The translations under genes were made by a program, and so were the position numbers. A stretch of 64,000 nt of DNA from Symbiodinium natans (taxonomy: Eukaryota; Sar; Dinophyceae; Suessiales; Symbiodiniaceae). The notes beneath the pieces were generated by a model, which saw only the letters and a list, made by a program, of their open reading frames with translations, searched no databases and was not told the origin of the DNA. Below are positions 1 to 11,024 of the stretch, piece by piece (within the stretch, counting starts at the first letter, position 1; each line of letters starts with the position of its first letter). The stretch is from contig CAJNDS010002175.1 of NCBI GenBank assembly GCA_905221605.1, forward strand, positions 347,501-411,500, written 5' to 3'.

Positions 1-13
1 AAACTAGGGTTTA

Positions 14-190
14 TCATGGGTTCCCCTCTACCCCCTCTTTACTACCCCTGTAGGTTCCCCCCCATTATTCAGGCTATTTATTAAGGACAATTCAGCCTCA
101 TTACGGTTACGGTGCTTTAAGGAGGGAACCTAAAGGGATTACTTTGGGTGAGAAGGTTTAGTTTGGAGGGGGTAGTAGGGAAACCCATGA
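14..190. mobile_element. MITE A1 (TCATGGG...TACCCCC family)
   Basis: Left end TCATGGGTTCCCCTCTACCC and right end GGGTAGTAGGGAAACCCATGA are inverted copies. It sits in TTTAGGG repeat on both sides. Same family as A2-A4. Confidence 0.55.
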
Positions 191-876
191 GTTTAGGGTT
201 TTGGGGTAGACCCCTCAAGTATTCAACAAGATCAAAGCTCGCCCCCGACCTGTATTCACTCACGTCGCGAACGATCGCCTCCACCGCGTAGTGCGGATAT
301 TCTGCAGCGTTCCTCGGGGACAAGGCTCAGAAAGTCTAGGGGTTTCGGGTTGAAGGTTAAGGGTTCAGGGTTTCAGGGTTTAGGGTTTTGAGGAATTAGG
401 GATGTTTAGGGGTTTAGTAGTTTAGGGATTTTAAGCTCTAGGGTTCTGAGGGCTGTATGGGGTTTAGGACTTCAGGGTTTAGAGCTATTTCAGGGTTTGT
501 AGGGGGTTTAGAGTCTTTGGAGTTTCACGTTTTATTGGGTTGAAGGTTTGCGTCTTCATGCGAAGGGGGAGTTCTCGAAGGCTTCATGCTCGAGACTCGG
601 ATACCCGTTAAACCGTCCCGAAAAGCCTACGAATCCTATCCACCGTGGGTTCGGGATTCTGAAAGGCAGCCTTTACCCTAGACGTCCCCCCAAAACCCTA
701 ACCCCTAACCCCTAACCCTAAACCCGAAACCTTAAACCCTAAACCCTAAGCTTCCTAAGCCCGAAACTCTACGCACTTCCTAAACCCCAGGGTTTAGGGT
801 TTAGGGGTTTAGGCTTTTTAGGGTTTAGGGTTTAGCGTTTAGCGGAGGTAGCGAATGCCACATCTGTCTTGAGAAG

Positions 877-917
877 CTAACGCGGATCCCGCTTCATCAG
901 CTCCAGACACGACAGAA
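877..917 (-). CDS. Exon-like fragment LSCLELMKRDPR
   Basis: Short minus-strand reading between two TTTAGGG arrays, ending at GTTAGC. Weak on its own; listed because it fits the strand and size of neighbours. Confidence 0.2.
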
Positions 918-1306
918 CCTAAACTTTTAGGGTTTAGGGTTTAGGGTTTAGGCTTTAGGGTTTAGGGTTTAGGGTTTAGGGAGACATGAAGTCCGAACAC
1001 CGAAGCTGTACATCTGCCACCCTAAACCATAAGCCCTACAAACACAACGCCCGAAAAACCCAGAGCCCCTTTAACCCCTACGACCTCAACCCTTCAGAGC
1101 CCTGATCTTCGGCACTTACTGGTTCTGGGCAGGGCATGAGGGAATTAGGTACCCTTTCATAATCTCGCAATGGGTACTAGTGGGACGTGAAGCGCCTACT
1201 TCTCTCTTTCCCCGTAAGCCCTGAACCTCAAAATCCTAAAACCTAAACCTCAACCCTAAACCCTAAACCCTACGCCCCAAGCCCTGAACCCTAAGGGGTA
1301 GGCCCA

Positions 1307-1362
1307 AGCTCATCTGCGAAGGCAGCACGAAGAAGGCCCCATTGTTTTCGGGCTTCTGTATC
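1307..1362 (-). CDS. Exon-like fragment DTEARKQWGLLRAAFADE
   Basis: Minus strand: acceptor GCTCAG|GATACA, then DTEARKQWGLLRAAFADELG. Helical composition, no stop. Flanked by repeats on both sides; the donor is unclear (GA or GC possible). Confidence 0.35.
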
Positions 1363-2220
1363 CTGAGCACGGAGGCAGTCGGAAGGGTTGGTTAAGGTTT
1401 AGGGTTCAGGGTTCAGGGTTCAGGGTTCAGGGTTCAGGGTTTGGGGTTTAGAGTTTCGGGTTTGGGGTTTAGGGCTTAGGGTTAGGGTTGAGGGTTTAGA
1501 GTTTCGGGTTTGGGGTTTAGGGTTGGCGTGATAGGGTTTTAGGGTTATACGGCTTGTTCCTTGCCTTTTAGATGTTGGGCGGGGCGGCGGTGTGGAGGGA
1601 GGCTTAGGGGCTTGGGTCCTTTTGCTCCGGGTTGTTGGCGGCGAAAGGGGTTTGGTGGTTCAGGGTTTAACCCCAAACCCTAAAGCCCTGAACCCTAAAC
1701 CCTAAACCCTAAACCCTGAACCCAGGGTTTGGAGGGCTTAAGGGCTTCAGGGTTCGGATTTGAGGGCTGCTGAGGGCGGGTGCGTGCGGAGGCAAGGTGT
1801 GAGGATGTAGAAGACTGTGGGGTCTCCCGGGCTGTTTAGTTTAAGGTTTAGGGTTTAGGGTTTAGGGTTTAGGGTTTAGGGTTTAGGGTTTAGGGTTTAG
1901 GGTTTAGGGTTTAGGGTTTAGGGTTTAGGGTTTAGGGTTTAGGGTTTAGGGTTTAGGGCTTAGCGTTTAGGGTCTAGGGGCTTCAGGAAGTTTGAGGTCT
2001 TCGGGTCTTGGGGTCTGGGCTTAGGAATTAGCGTTTCGCAGGCTTGTGCTGTTGGAGCTTCTCCACCGGTCTTGAGTTGACTAGGCATGTAAGTCTTTCA
2101 ACAATCCCCCCCAGAATCATGCACAGCCATCCCTTGGCCCTAGTCTAAACCCTAAACCCTAAACCCTAAACCCTAAACCCTAAACCCTACTGTAACCCCT
2201 GAACAACTTCAGCTGTATAC

Positions 2221-2277
2221 CCAGTTGAGAAAACGAGTGGGGAAGGACTGAGAAGTGCCCATCGTTGCATCATCGAG
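2221..2277 (-). CDS. 57-nt exon-like fragment LDDATMGTSQSFPTRFLNW
   Basis: Minus strand: GCGCAG|CTCGAT opens and TGG|GTATAC closes a 19-codon stretch, phase 0 both ends. It lies between CCCTAAA (2146-2190) and TTTAGGG-like (2300-2340) arrays. Protein not recognised. Confidence 0.4.
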
Positions 2278-2414
2278 CTGCGCGGCTTAGGACAGGGTGC
2301 AGGGTTTAGAGTTTAGAGTTCAGGGTTGAGGGCTTAGGGTTGCCAAAAACCCTAAACCCTAAGCCCCAAACTGGGTAACCCCTAAAACCCTAAAACCCTG
2401 AACTCTGAACCGGC

Positions 2415-2498
2415 CTCTTGAGGGGATGTGAGGCACCTGAATTCCCTTATTAAGGCTTCTGAGGCTGCTTTTCGCCTTATCAAGTCAGCATGGGCCAT
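2415..2498 (-). CDS. Exon-like fragment MAHADLIRRKAASEALIREF
   Basis: Minus-strand reading open for more than 28 codons with helical character, running out of a CCCTAAA-type flank. Could be internal; the ATG may be incidental. Confidence 0.3.
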
Positions 2499-2577
2499 TA
2501 CAACCACGCCCTTCTGATACGCACGGGCTCAAAGAACGAGGTTTGGGGTTAGGGACTTAGGAGTCAGAGAATCGCAG

Positions 2578-2683
2578 GAGGTAGGTCAATGGCGCGGTCA
2601 TAGATGGCCCTAAACTTGGTGATCTTCCTGGCATCGCGGTTTGTGGCCTACATACTTCCTGAGTGCCTTGAAGCCCTTTGAAG
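2578..2683 (-). CDS. Exon-like fragment KITKFRAIYDRAIDLPPA
   Basis: Minus strand: FKALRKYVGHKP at 2683-2640, followed one frame over by DARKITKFRAIYDRAIDLPP. The frame change may be a small indel or an unrecognised intron. Not identified. Confidence 0.3.
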
Positions 2684-3182
2684 CTAGCCTTGCCCCGCCT
2701 ATGCCCTTGACGGCTTGAGCCCGTAACCTCAGCCCATGGTGTCTAGAACCGAAACCCTAAACCCTAAACCCTAAACCCTTAACCCTAAACCCTAAACCCT
2801 AAACCCTAAACTGCTTCAAGGTTTAGGGCGTGTCCAAGCGGCTGCTTCATGACCTCACCCACACAGATTTCGAAGTTGAAGGACTTCAGTGGACCAGCCG
2901 GCAGCTCGAGCTGAGGCAGGAGGAGCCCGTAGAGGAGAAGCAAAACCCCAAGCACCTAATCTAGTTCATGGTTGGGATAATAATGAAAAATGATTCTTTT
3001 ATTCCTTATAGGGTTTAAGTACCCTTAAAAAAATGTAGAATGGTACCCAACTATGACAAAGATATAGGGGCCTTAATAATTACAACGGGGGTTTGGGGGG
3101 TTATTGGAGTATATTTATAAAGGGACCATAAGGGGCTACCATTAGTACCTATTCCGACGACCCCTAGCTACTAGCGCCGGGT

Positions 3183-3486
3183 TTATCTCGACCCACCCGG
3201 TGTAAAGTCGGCCCAACCCCTGCGGCACACAGCAAAACAAGGCAGAGGAAGGAAGTCACCCCAGGCGGTGTAAAGTCGGTACAAAAATGGAACCGGAGCT
3301 GTGCACAGTGGGCTGAGAAGCTTTAAAGCAGCATTTGTAAGCGGTTTTTTGAATTGCGAAACTGCAGGGGCACATGGTTTTTCGGATGGTTTCACGGCCA
3401 TCGCAGGGTTGGCAAGCATGGGTTGGAAAGCATTGTTCGGCATGATTCTCGCCCCTGCTGAGCAACTTTGATCCGATGGATTTCAC
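3183..3486 (-). CDS. Open minus-strand stretch, unrecognised
   Basis: Two minus frames are open for 76 and 86 codons. One contains a Cys-rich run (HAEQCFPTHACQPCDGRETI). No splice sites are clear. It lies in a 650-bp stretch largely free of arrays. Could be exon or chance. Confidence 0.2.
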
Positions 3487-3714
3487 CGAGGGAATTCCCC
3501 GCTAAACCCTAAACCCAAAACCCAAAACCCAAAACCCTGAACCCTGAACCCTGAACCCTAAACCCTAAACCCTAAACCGCAGGGTTTAGGGCTTCTACAG
3601 CACCACCCCCGTGAGACACCACATAGCATTGCAAGCCCAGGGCAGCGAGGGCATAGGAATTAGGGTTTAGGGTTTAGGTAGGGCCTGAGAAATCAAGTGT
3701 TTGGGGTTTAGGGC

Positions 3715-4000
3715 ATGCTGTGTTGGGGTTGGGGCTTCGGCGTCACGGGCTGTTGGTGAGGCAACGGACTCCTCTGCAAGCGCTTTTTTTTGCACAGTCG
3801 GCGTCCCAAGCCACTTCAATCCTTCTGGGTCTTTTTTCTCACTTTACAATACTGCTGGGCACGATTCGACGTCCACGCAGTGAGCCACGCGTTCCGCCCG
3901 CTGGAACTCTCCAGCGTTTTAGGCGCTGCCAACTTGATTTGAAAGAGCTCATAGATGGCTGAGTTTTTGGCACTCCATTTCGAGACTTCAAGCTGGGGGT
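3715..4000 (-). CDS. Minus-strand exon-like pair
   Basis: Higher coordinates read KNSAIYELFQIKLAAPKTLE and onward to CKVRKKTQK. Lower coordinates, one frame over, read LKWLGTPTVQKKALAEESVA. A small indel or intron near 3825 would join them. Protein not recognised. Confidence 0.3.
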
Positions 4001-5721
4001 GAGGGGGGTTGGGGGTCGGAGAGTGTACAGCCTGCAAACCCCCCGACCCCCGCGTTGCGCGCCTAAACACTAAACCCTGAACCCCAGGCTCTAAACCCTA
4101 AGCCCAATACTAATTCTCTTACTAATTCTCTTTGAGGGGGCTCCTAAGCCATGAACCCTAAGCCCAGAGCTCCAACCCTGAAGCCTAAGCCCTTAACCCT
4201 GAACCTTAAACCCTAGGCACCTTAATAAACCCTGAACCTTGAACCCTAAACCTTAAGCCCTTTCCCCTTAACCCTAAGCCCTAAGCCCTAAACCCCAAAC
4301 CCTGAACCCCAAACCCCAAGCCCCTGAACCCGAAGCACTACGCCCTGAACCCTAAACCCTGAACCCTAAACCCTAAGCCCTGAACCCTAGACCCTGAACG
4401 CCAAGCACTAAGCCCTGAACCCTAAACCAAAAGCCCTGAACCCTAAACCCTAAGCCCTGAACCCCTAAACCAAAAGCCCTGAACCCTGAAACCAAACCGG
4501 CCTCGTCCTTATCCCCAATGGCTCGGATGGAGAGACGGCCGACCTGGCCACGGTTCTGATAGACAGGGCTGTGGGGTTTGGGTTTTAGGGTTTAGGGTTT
4601 AGGGTTTAGGGTTTAGGGTTTAGGGTTTAGGGTTTAGGGGGATCGAGGGAAAGGGTACCTTGCATCCCCCTCTATAAACCCGTTTAAGGAATCCATGGGT
4701 ACCACCCTACACCCTAAACCCTAAACCCTCATTCACTTCGCGTGTCGGTGATGCTGGCATTCAGGTATTTACGCGCAAAGTGGAGCCTCAGCCCCAGCGA
4801 GGGTTTGGGGTTCAGGGTTTAGGGTGCGTTTCAGAAGTCACACCTTTTTGTCGTGTCGCCTCCGTCGCTACCTTCGAGTTGAGATGTGGCGTGCCAGGTT
4901 CAGTTTTCAGGCTTCGCATCTGAAGGGCGTAGGAGTGCTTTCTTCTAACTTTCCTGTTCAGGATGCAACATTTCTGATGGGCTTAGGGTTCAAGGCTTAG
5001 TTTTTAAACCCTAAGCCCTAAACCCTAAACCCCTAACCCCGAAGCCCTAAACCCTACACCCTTGAGACTGTACGTTTGAAGCCCAACAGAAGCCCCAGTG
5101 CGAATTAAAACCCCCAAGCCTTAAACCCTACACCCTAAACCTTTAGGGTTTGGGGTTTGGGGTTTAGGGTTTAGGGTTGAGACCACCAACCCCAAGATTT
5201 CATGAGGGGTCGACCCTAAATCCCTACATCTCTAAAGCCCCCTCAACCCCCCCAAACCTGCTGAGCCCTTGAACAATGAGACTGAGCCCCTGAACCCTAA
5301 AATAATTGAACTAACCAAAGTCAGTATGTAAACTTATCAAAAAAATGAATTGTTTAAAATGATTGCATTAATTACATTGGTTGCACTATAGTTAAAACAT
5401 TTTTTACACCCTGAACCGTAAATCCAAAACCCCAAACCAACGCCCCCTGAACCCAGGTCGCCTTGGACTTGTCCGAGAGCATGTTGCCCGTGTGCGGGTC
5501 TAGGCCTTGGGCTGTGAAGGGTGCCAGGGAGGACTTTGGTAGGGTTTAGGGCTTAGGGTTTAGGGTTAAATTGGGGTTTAGGGTTTTAGGGCTAGGGCTT
5601 AGGGTTCAGGCTTAAGGGTTTAGGGTTTTAGGGTTTCGGGTTTAAAATTCGAGGTTTGGAGCTCTCATTATACATACCCGCTGCTCAGAAATGAGCAGAC
5701 TCAAAGGTTACCAAGCGATCC

Positions 5722-5788
5722 AAGAGTTCTTAGTAAGGAGAATCAGGGAATGAGGGCCATATACAGACCCTTAAAGGGTGTATGTATA

Positions 5789-5819
<31 letters not shown>

Positions 5820-5855
5820 GGGGCCCTCATTCCCTCATTCCCTAGAAAGAACCAG
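5722..5855. mobile_element. MITE H with (TA)n core
   Basis: Left AGTTCTTAGTAAGGAGAATC, AGGGAATGAGGGCCATATA; right TATATGGGGCCCTCATTCCC, TCATTCCCTAGAAAGAACC. Core is about 26 bp of TA repeat (5794-5819). CCTCATTCCCCACTAAGAGCC at about 21453 looks like a related end. Confidence 0.5.
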
Positions 5856-6547
5856 GGGGTTGAGGCGTGTCTGCAATACACCGATGCATGGCCGCAGGGC
5901 TTGATAGGGTTTAGGGTTCAGGAAGGAGCCATGAGCCAACGTGAACATCCCAACACACACCCCAACGTCTACTAATTGCTTAAGTACCCCACAAATATGT
6001 TCTTCCTTATTAAACATAATATGGGGATAATTACTTTTTATTCTTTTGGGATTCTTAACCAGTAGACATCAACCATACAGGAGCTCAAAAAACACACCTT
6101 GACAGCCCCGTGCAAGGAAACTAAACCCTACGTTGAAGGCCTGCAGGGAAGTCACAAAAAACAGTTCATAATCAGAGAGGCGCGCGCCGCAACCCTAAAA
6201 CCTACAAATCCTAAACCCTACACCCTATAAAACCTAAACCCACTACACCTTCACGTCTTGAATCTTGCAACCCTAAACCCGAAACCCTAAACTTAATTGT
6301 TGGGGATCAACCCCTCTCGGTAGAATGACCCTCTTGCAGCAAAGATCATGGGAGTTGTTGGGCGCCCTCTAAACCATAAAACCGTAAACATTTGGGTTTA
6401 GGGTTTAGGGCTTAGGGTTTGGGGTTTAGGGTCTGAGGTTTGGGGCCTAGGCCTGAGGGCTGACAGGGCTTGGAAACTTGCAGCCAGCCGTCTGTACATG
6501 CCGCGACGCGCACGGGGTGGAGCCACAGCGCCACTCCTGATTTCTAA

Positions 6548-6715
6548 GGGTAGTTCCATGGTCCCTGATTAGTATGGGCTCTTAAAAGGGGACCCCTTTT
6601 ACTTTTGTGCCCCACAAAAAAACTTAGGGGCCATACATCAGAACCCTTTAAGGGAGGTAAGGGGCCATACTAAGGGCCCATTTAACTACACTTAGAGTAG
6701 TAGTTACATGGTCCC
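6548..6715. mobile_element. MITE C family (CATGGTCCC...GGGCCCATG)
   Basis: AAGGGTAGTTCCATGGTCCC at the left; CTTTAAGGGAGGTAAGGGGCCATACTAAGGGCCCAT and AGTAGTTACATGGTCCC to the right. Related copies at 23609-23697 and 34725-34825 share CCTTTAAAGGAAGTAAGGGACCATATT. Ends are not sharply defined. Confidence 0.4.
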
Positions 6716-7586
6716 GCATCCGAGACCTCTTCAATACACCCTGAAACCTTAAGAATCCTAAGAACCCCAAGAACCTGTAAGAACAAAAACTCAGCCCTAA
6801 AGCCTGAACCCTACACCCTCAATCAACCTAAATCCCAAACCGTAAACCTGAAACCCCCAAAAACCCTAAGAACCCCCAGAACCCTCAGAACCCTAAGAAC
6901 CCTGGGAACCCTAAGAACCTCAAGAACCCCCCCCAAAAAAAAAAGAACCAAGATTCTGTCAGAACAAAACCTGAACCCTAAACCCTAAACCTAAACCCTA
7001 AACCCTAAACCCGAAGCCCTAAGTCACTAAACCCTGAACCCCAAGAACCCCTAGGAACCTGGGAGCAAAACAGGGGGTGCATTTCTAAGCCAAGGATCTC
7101 GGAAGTCGGCGTGAGTTGCCACCGCCCTTCCTGAGCTTCAACTCAGGGTTAGAGGGTTATAGGGTTATAGGGTCTAGGGTTATACGGTATAGGGGTTATA
7201 GGGTTTAGGGTTATAGGGTTTAGGGTTATAGGGTTTAGGGTTGGAGGTTTGGGGTCGGGGTTCGAGGTTTGGGGCCTTTAGGGCCGGAATAAAAACGGTT
7301 CAAGCCAAGGGCGGCAGAAAAATCGCCTGGGTTGCGCTGCCTGCCCTTGCCTAAACTCTCCAGGTTGCTGCACGGTTGATCTTCTAGGCTAATAGTAGAC
7401 TTACAGTTATGGTGATAAGTACCCATGAACCTACAAGTACGGTTTAGGGTTTAGGGTTTAGGGTTTAGGGTTTAGGGTTTAGGGTTTAGGGTTTAGGGTT
7501 TAGACTTACAATTCTGGTGAGAAGTACCAGGGCTTAGGGTTTTACCTGACCCAAGGCGGCCCCAAAGCGACCCATCGCCTGAACCC

Positions 7587-7643
7587 TACAAGGAGGGCCT
7601 CCCCCCCCCCCCCCCCCGAGTTATGAGTAGAGTTATTCTTGTA
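7587..7643. mobile_element. MITE B1, internally deleted
   Basis: TACAAGGAGGGCCT, a 15-C run, then AGTTATGAGTAGAGTTATTCTTGTA. Ends match family B; most of the interior is missing. Confidence 0.45.
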
Positions 7644-7706
7644 TCCTAGTGCAAGGCAACTGGTTTGGCGTTTAGGGTTTAAGGTCAAGGTTAGGGACTT
7701 AGGATA

Positions 7707-7847
7707 TACAAGGAGGCCACCCCCCCCCCCTCCCCCCCAACAAGTCATAAGCAGAGTTATAAGGTCGTAAATTGGCTTAGAAGGATCTTAGCTTAGGTTG
7801 CAAGTCCCTTAACTATGGTTAGCATAGTAAGAGTGCCCCTCCTTGCA
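7707..7847. mobile_element. MITE B2 (TACAAGGAGG family)
   Basis: Left TACAAGGAGGCC plus C run, then AAGTCATAAGCAGAGTTATAAGG, then TCCCTTAACTATGGTTAG, and right CCCCTCCTTGCA. TA at each end fits a TA target duplication of the Tc1/mariner type. A second, internally deleted copy is at 7587-7643. Confidence 0.6.
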
Positions 7848-8273
7848 AGAGTTGTACCTTGGACCCTTAAGTTAAGGTTGTATTTCTTGGGTTTTGGGTA
7901 ACCTTCTTAAAGATCCTTATGGTAGTATAAGGGCCACTACTGTAGGAGCTTACCTTTCTCTTCAAACTGCTCAAACTCAACGAAGCTGCAAAGAAACCTA
8001 TACCCTGAACTCTGAAAAAAAGAAAACCGACACCCTAAACTCTAAACCCAAATCTGGAGAGCGGCAGTCAGAACTCTCCCCCCCCTAAACTCTAAATCCT
8101 TGACCCTATGCATGCGGGCTCCTATGGCCAGCAGTGCTTCGCCCATGGTGAAGCTGGCATGTGCTCAAGATTTGGAGTTTAGGGTTTAGGGTTTAGGGTT
8201 TAGGGTTTAGGGTTTAGGGTCGAGGGTTGAGGGTTTAGGCTTCAGGGCACTACACAATCGAACCCTGTGCCTT

Positions 8274-8827
8274 TCAGAACCCAACCAGGGGAACCAGGGA
8301 CGCATCGCATTCCGTTGTGAGATGCCTTCGTTCGTGCCTATCAAAAATCTCAAGCTGACGAACTCGCGCATCCTTGTTGAACAGTCCTGTGTCAGAGCAT
8401 TCAGAATAACTTGAAGCACTCTTTAGTTGATGACACTTCTCAACACTGTCTGTCAAGAACTCCTGGGCCTTGAGGATCTCCCCCTATCTCGTCAGTCTGC
8501 TCGCGCATCATCTTCTCTTAGCTTTGGAGTACCCTGGACTAAATGTATATACTTTTTAGGTAATAAGTGGCTATAATAGGAACCCAGAACCAAAAAAAGT
8601 ATTAAAGTATAGTACTCCAAAGCCCAGTTCTCAAGGATGTCCTTAAGCCAGTCGGCTGGGATGTTGGCGAAGAACTCTTTCAACTGCATCTCGTCGGTAG
8701 CGTTGGTGATCAAAGCGATTGCAGCAACTTCTGACGCCGTCGCCACATCTTCACTCTTGCTCTTCAGGAAGTTCGTAGACAGACGTGCAAAAAAACTCGT
8801 AAGGTCGAGCCTCTCTGCCAAAATCAC
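8274..8827 (-). pseudogene. Broken minus-strand gene fragment carrying a MITE
   Basis: Reads (minus) RLDLTSFFARLSTNFLKSKS through FFANIPADWLKDILENW. It is then interrupted by a 103-bp inverted-repeat element (8521-8623), continues MMREQTDEIG, shifts frame by one base at a run of five C (8480-8484, plus strand), and continues EILKAQEFLTDSVEKCHQLK to a stop at 8274. The acceptor TTTTGGCAG|AGAGG lies at the upstream end. The protein is unrecognised. The breaks suggest decay, though unusual introns are possible. Confidence 0.4.
8521..8623. mobile_element. MITE K inside the broken gene at 8274-8827
   Basis: GCTTTGGAGTAC (8521-8532) and GTACTCCAAAGC (8612-8623), with AGTATATAC / GTATTAAAGTAT just inside. 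AT-rich body in a GC-richer gene fragment. Confidence 0.5.
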
Positions 8828-9089
8828 CCAAAACTTTCAAGCCTTCACCCGAAATCCACAAAAAAAGGGAACCCCAACACCCCCAAACCCCACAGACCTA
8901 AACCCTGAAACCATATAGACAAAAAAACGAACCTCAACACAAAACCCTACTGCCTAAACCCTCAGCCCTACGCCCTAAATCCTAAACCCTGAGCCCTGGA
9001 CTCTCAACCCTAAACCCTAAACCAACAGGTCGGGTGTCCGTCCGTATCAGAAACTTCATGCTGCGAGCCTGCGGCTTCTGGGGTTCTTT

Positions 9090-9340
9090 TGGTGCTTAGG
9101 GTTTAGGGGTTTAGGGTTTAGGGCTTAGGGTTTGGGGTTTAAGGTTTAGGGTTTTAGGGTCTTAGGGTTTTAGGGTTTTAGGGTTTCAGGGTTTCAGGGT
9201 TTTAGGGTTTTAGGGTTTTAGGGTTTTAGGGTTTTAGGGTTTTAGGGTTTTAGGGTTTTAGGGTTTTAGGGTTTTAGGGTTTTAGGGTTTTAGGGTTTTG
9301 GGGTTTGAGGGTCTGGGGGTTTAGGGCTTGTAGGGGATTT
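9090..9340 (+). repeat. TTTTAGGG variant array
   Basis: About 18 head-to-tail TTTTAGGG octamers, clearest at 9165-9300, with TTTCAGGG members. This is the Chlamydomonas-type telomere unit, but here it is more likely a locally amplified variant of TTTAGGG. Confidence 0.85.
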
Positions 9341-9668
9341 ATGCGGCCTCTTGGGTTCTTTTGGCGTTTCTAGGGTTCATAAGGTTTATAGGGTTTCAGG
9401 GGCTTATCGGGTTTACAGGCTTTCACAGTGTTTACAGGGTTTATAGTGTTTATAGGGTTCACGGGGTTTAAGGGCTGTAGGGCTTAGGGCTTTCGGGTTC
9501 AGGGCTTGAGGGGGTTCTTGGTTCAAGGGTTTAGGGCCTAGAGGTCTTGCCCTAAACTATACGTGAGGAAGTCACCCATAGTCTGCTATTCAAAAACTGG
9601 TGGAACATGTAAGATTACCGGGTGCTGCAGGTGCTTAACTGTTCAAGGGAGGAAACTAAACCATAATG

Positions 9669-9791
9669 AAACCCACTTAGGATTTCCCATGGCAAGGCAA
9701 CCGCCCCTTCTTGAAAGCGTTTTGGAGCTTCATGGTACTTGTCAACCCAATGATATCTGCACTCATTGCCCAAGTACAGCCATATCATCAG
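9669..9791 (-). CDS. Exon-like fragment with YHWVDKYHE (strand ambiguous)
   Basis: Minus strand reads LMIWLYLGNECRYHWVDKYH, then APKRFQEGAVALPWEIL. The plus strand is also open here (PNDICTHCPS). Aromatic content favours minus. Unrecognised. Confidence 0.3.
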
Positions 9792-9804
9792 CGGGCTGAG
9801 AAAT

Positions 9805-10560
9805 GCCCCTAAACCCTAAACCCTAAACCCTAAACCCTAAACCCTAAACCCTAAACCCTAAACCCTGAACCCCCTTCCCCCCATAACAACGGCCCTCAAC
9901 CCTAATCCCTAAGCCTCCTCCTCAACCCTTCGGGTTTAGGGTTCAGGGTCTAGCGTCTAGGGTTTAGGGTAACATGTTGGACCTGCATTTTCTCAAGTCC
10001 CGGTGGACAAGAATTGCGACTCCCTGAGGTCATACACGAGGGCTTGAGGCTTTGGGGTTGAGGCTTTGGGGGTTACAAGCTGAGGATGTAGAGCTATATT
10101 AAACCCTAAACCCTAAACCCTAAAACCCTAAAACTCTCAACCCTCAACCCTCAACCCTAAACCCTAAACCCTAAGCTCAGACGTCGCCTGTGGCCTCATC
10201 CGCAGCTCTGCCCTGCGCGAAGAATTTTATCTAAGGGAGGTAACATGGTACCTTACTGTGGTGAGGGTTTGGGGCTTAGGCTTGGAGGGGTAGGGAATAG
10301 GGTTTAGGGTTTACAGGGTTTTCAGGGTTTATAGGGTTCATAGGGTTTATAGGGTTTATAGGGTTTATGGGGTACCTTAATGTGGTGAAGGTTTAGGGTT
10401 TAGGCTTGGGGGGGGGGGGGGGTAGGGTTTAGGGTTTAGGGTTTAGGGTTTAGGGTTTAGGGCTTAGGGTCTATTGGGCTTAGGGTTTAGGGTTTAGGGT
10501 TTAGGGTTTAGGGTTTAGGGTTTAGGGTTTAGGGTTTAGGGTTTAGGGTCTATTGGGCTC
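9805..10560. repeat. Telomere-type mosaic, segment 3
   Basis: CCCTAAA at 9805-9866 and 10100-10172; TTATAGGG-like at 10310-10370; TTTAGGG at 10425-10550 in two blocks joined by GTCTATTGGGCT. A 14-base G run lies at 10408-10421. Confidence 0.85.
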
Positions 10561-10845
10561 AGGGAACCTTATCTTTCTTAAAGGGTTCTGAAGTATGGGC
10601 CCTTGGGCTTTGCAGGAGATATGCGGGGTGCAAGAGGCCCATGTTAAGGGACCATGAAGCAACCCTAAAAGTTGAAGGTTCTTTTAGGGCTCTTTGGGCT
10701 ACAGCGGCTGTCAAGGCACAAGGCTTTGGGGCTTTAAGGCTTTTCATGTTTAGGGCTTAGGGTTGAGGCCGGTGGTGGCGCGTGAGTTTCTCAACGTCAG
10801 CTCTTCCTCAGCTGATGCTGATGCCGGCGCTGCTGAGCCGTAGCT

Positions 10846-10957
10846 AAGCCTAAGGGTCCATGTACCTCATTATTATATACTTAGACCCAAAAGTCCTTAT
10901 ATAGGAAGTACTTTAAGGCCCAAGTCTTCCATAATTAGGTACATGGACCCTTAGGGT
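10846..10957. mobile_element. MITE D1 (TAAGGGTCCATGTACCTAATTA)
   Basis: About 24-bp inverted ends (10850-10873 and 10930-10953, one mismatch). TAAG flanks both sides, a possible 4-bp duplication. The body contains CTTATATAGGAAGTACTTTAAGG. It separates two coding-like minus-strand pieces. Confidence 0.6.
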
Positions 10958-10961
10958 AAGC

Positions 10962-11024
10962 CTTCTCTGGCCCCTCAGTTGCTGCCTCGACATCCACGTG
11001 GACTCCCTCGTTCTCGTCTGCCAT
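10962..11024 (-). CDS. Candidate first exon MADENEGVHVDVEAATEGPE
   Basis: Minus strand begins ATG and runs 21 acidic codons to EK, then meets MITE D1. Beyond the element (about 10778-10845) the minus strand continues with coding-like APASASAEEELTLRNSR. The element therefore lies in a small intron or breaks the exon; a GC donor (AAG|GCTTA) would place it in an intron. Confidence 0.4.

Larger units (their letters stand above)
300..2990. repeat. Telomere-type mosaic, segment 1
   Basis: Short TTTAGGG and CCCTAAA arrays alternate with spacers. The longest array is 1847-1968 (about 17 units). 1393-1440 is TTCAGGG. Spacers hold the minus-strand exon-like pieces listed. From 2950 to 3160 the sequence is AT-rich and array-free. 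Confidence 0.9.
4060..7540. repeat. Telomere-type mosaic, segment 2
   Basis: Degenerate CCCTAAA/CCCTGAA repeat from 4060 to 4500, TTTAGGG at 4565-4637, mixed arrays to 5230. An AT-rich gap lies at 5290-5410. Further degenerate arrays occur at 5540-5645 and 6720-7060 (AACCCTAAG variants). TTATAGGG variants run 7150-7230, and TTTAGGG 7440-7502. No convincing genes. Confidence 0.85.

Noticed and set aside
5778-6017. ORFs through the TA repeat
   Set aside because: They read through MITE H and its (TA)n core; no coding character.
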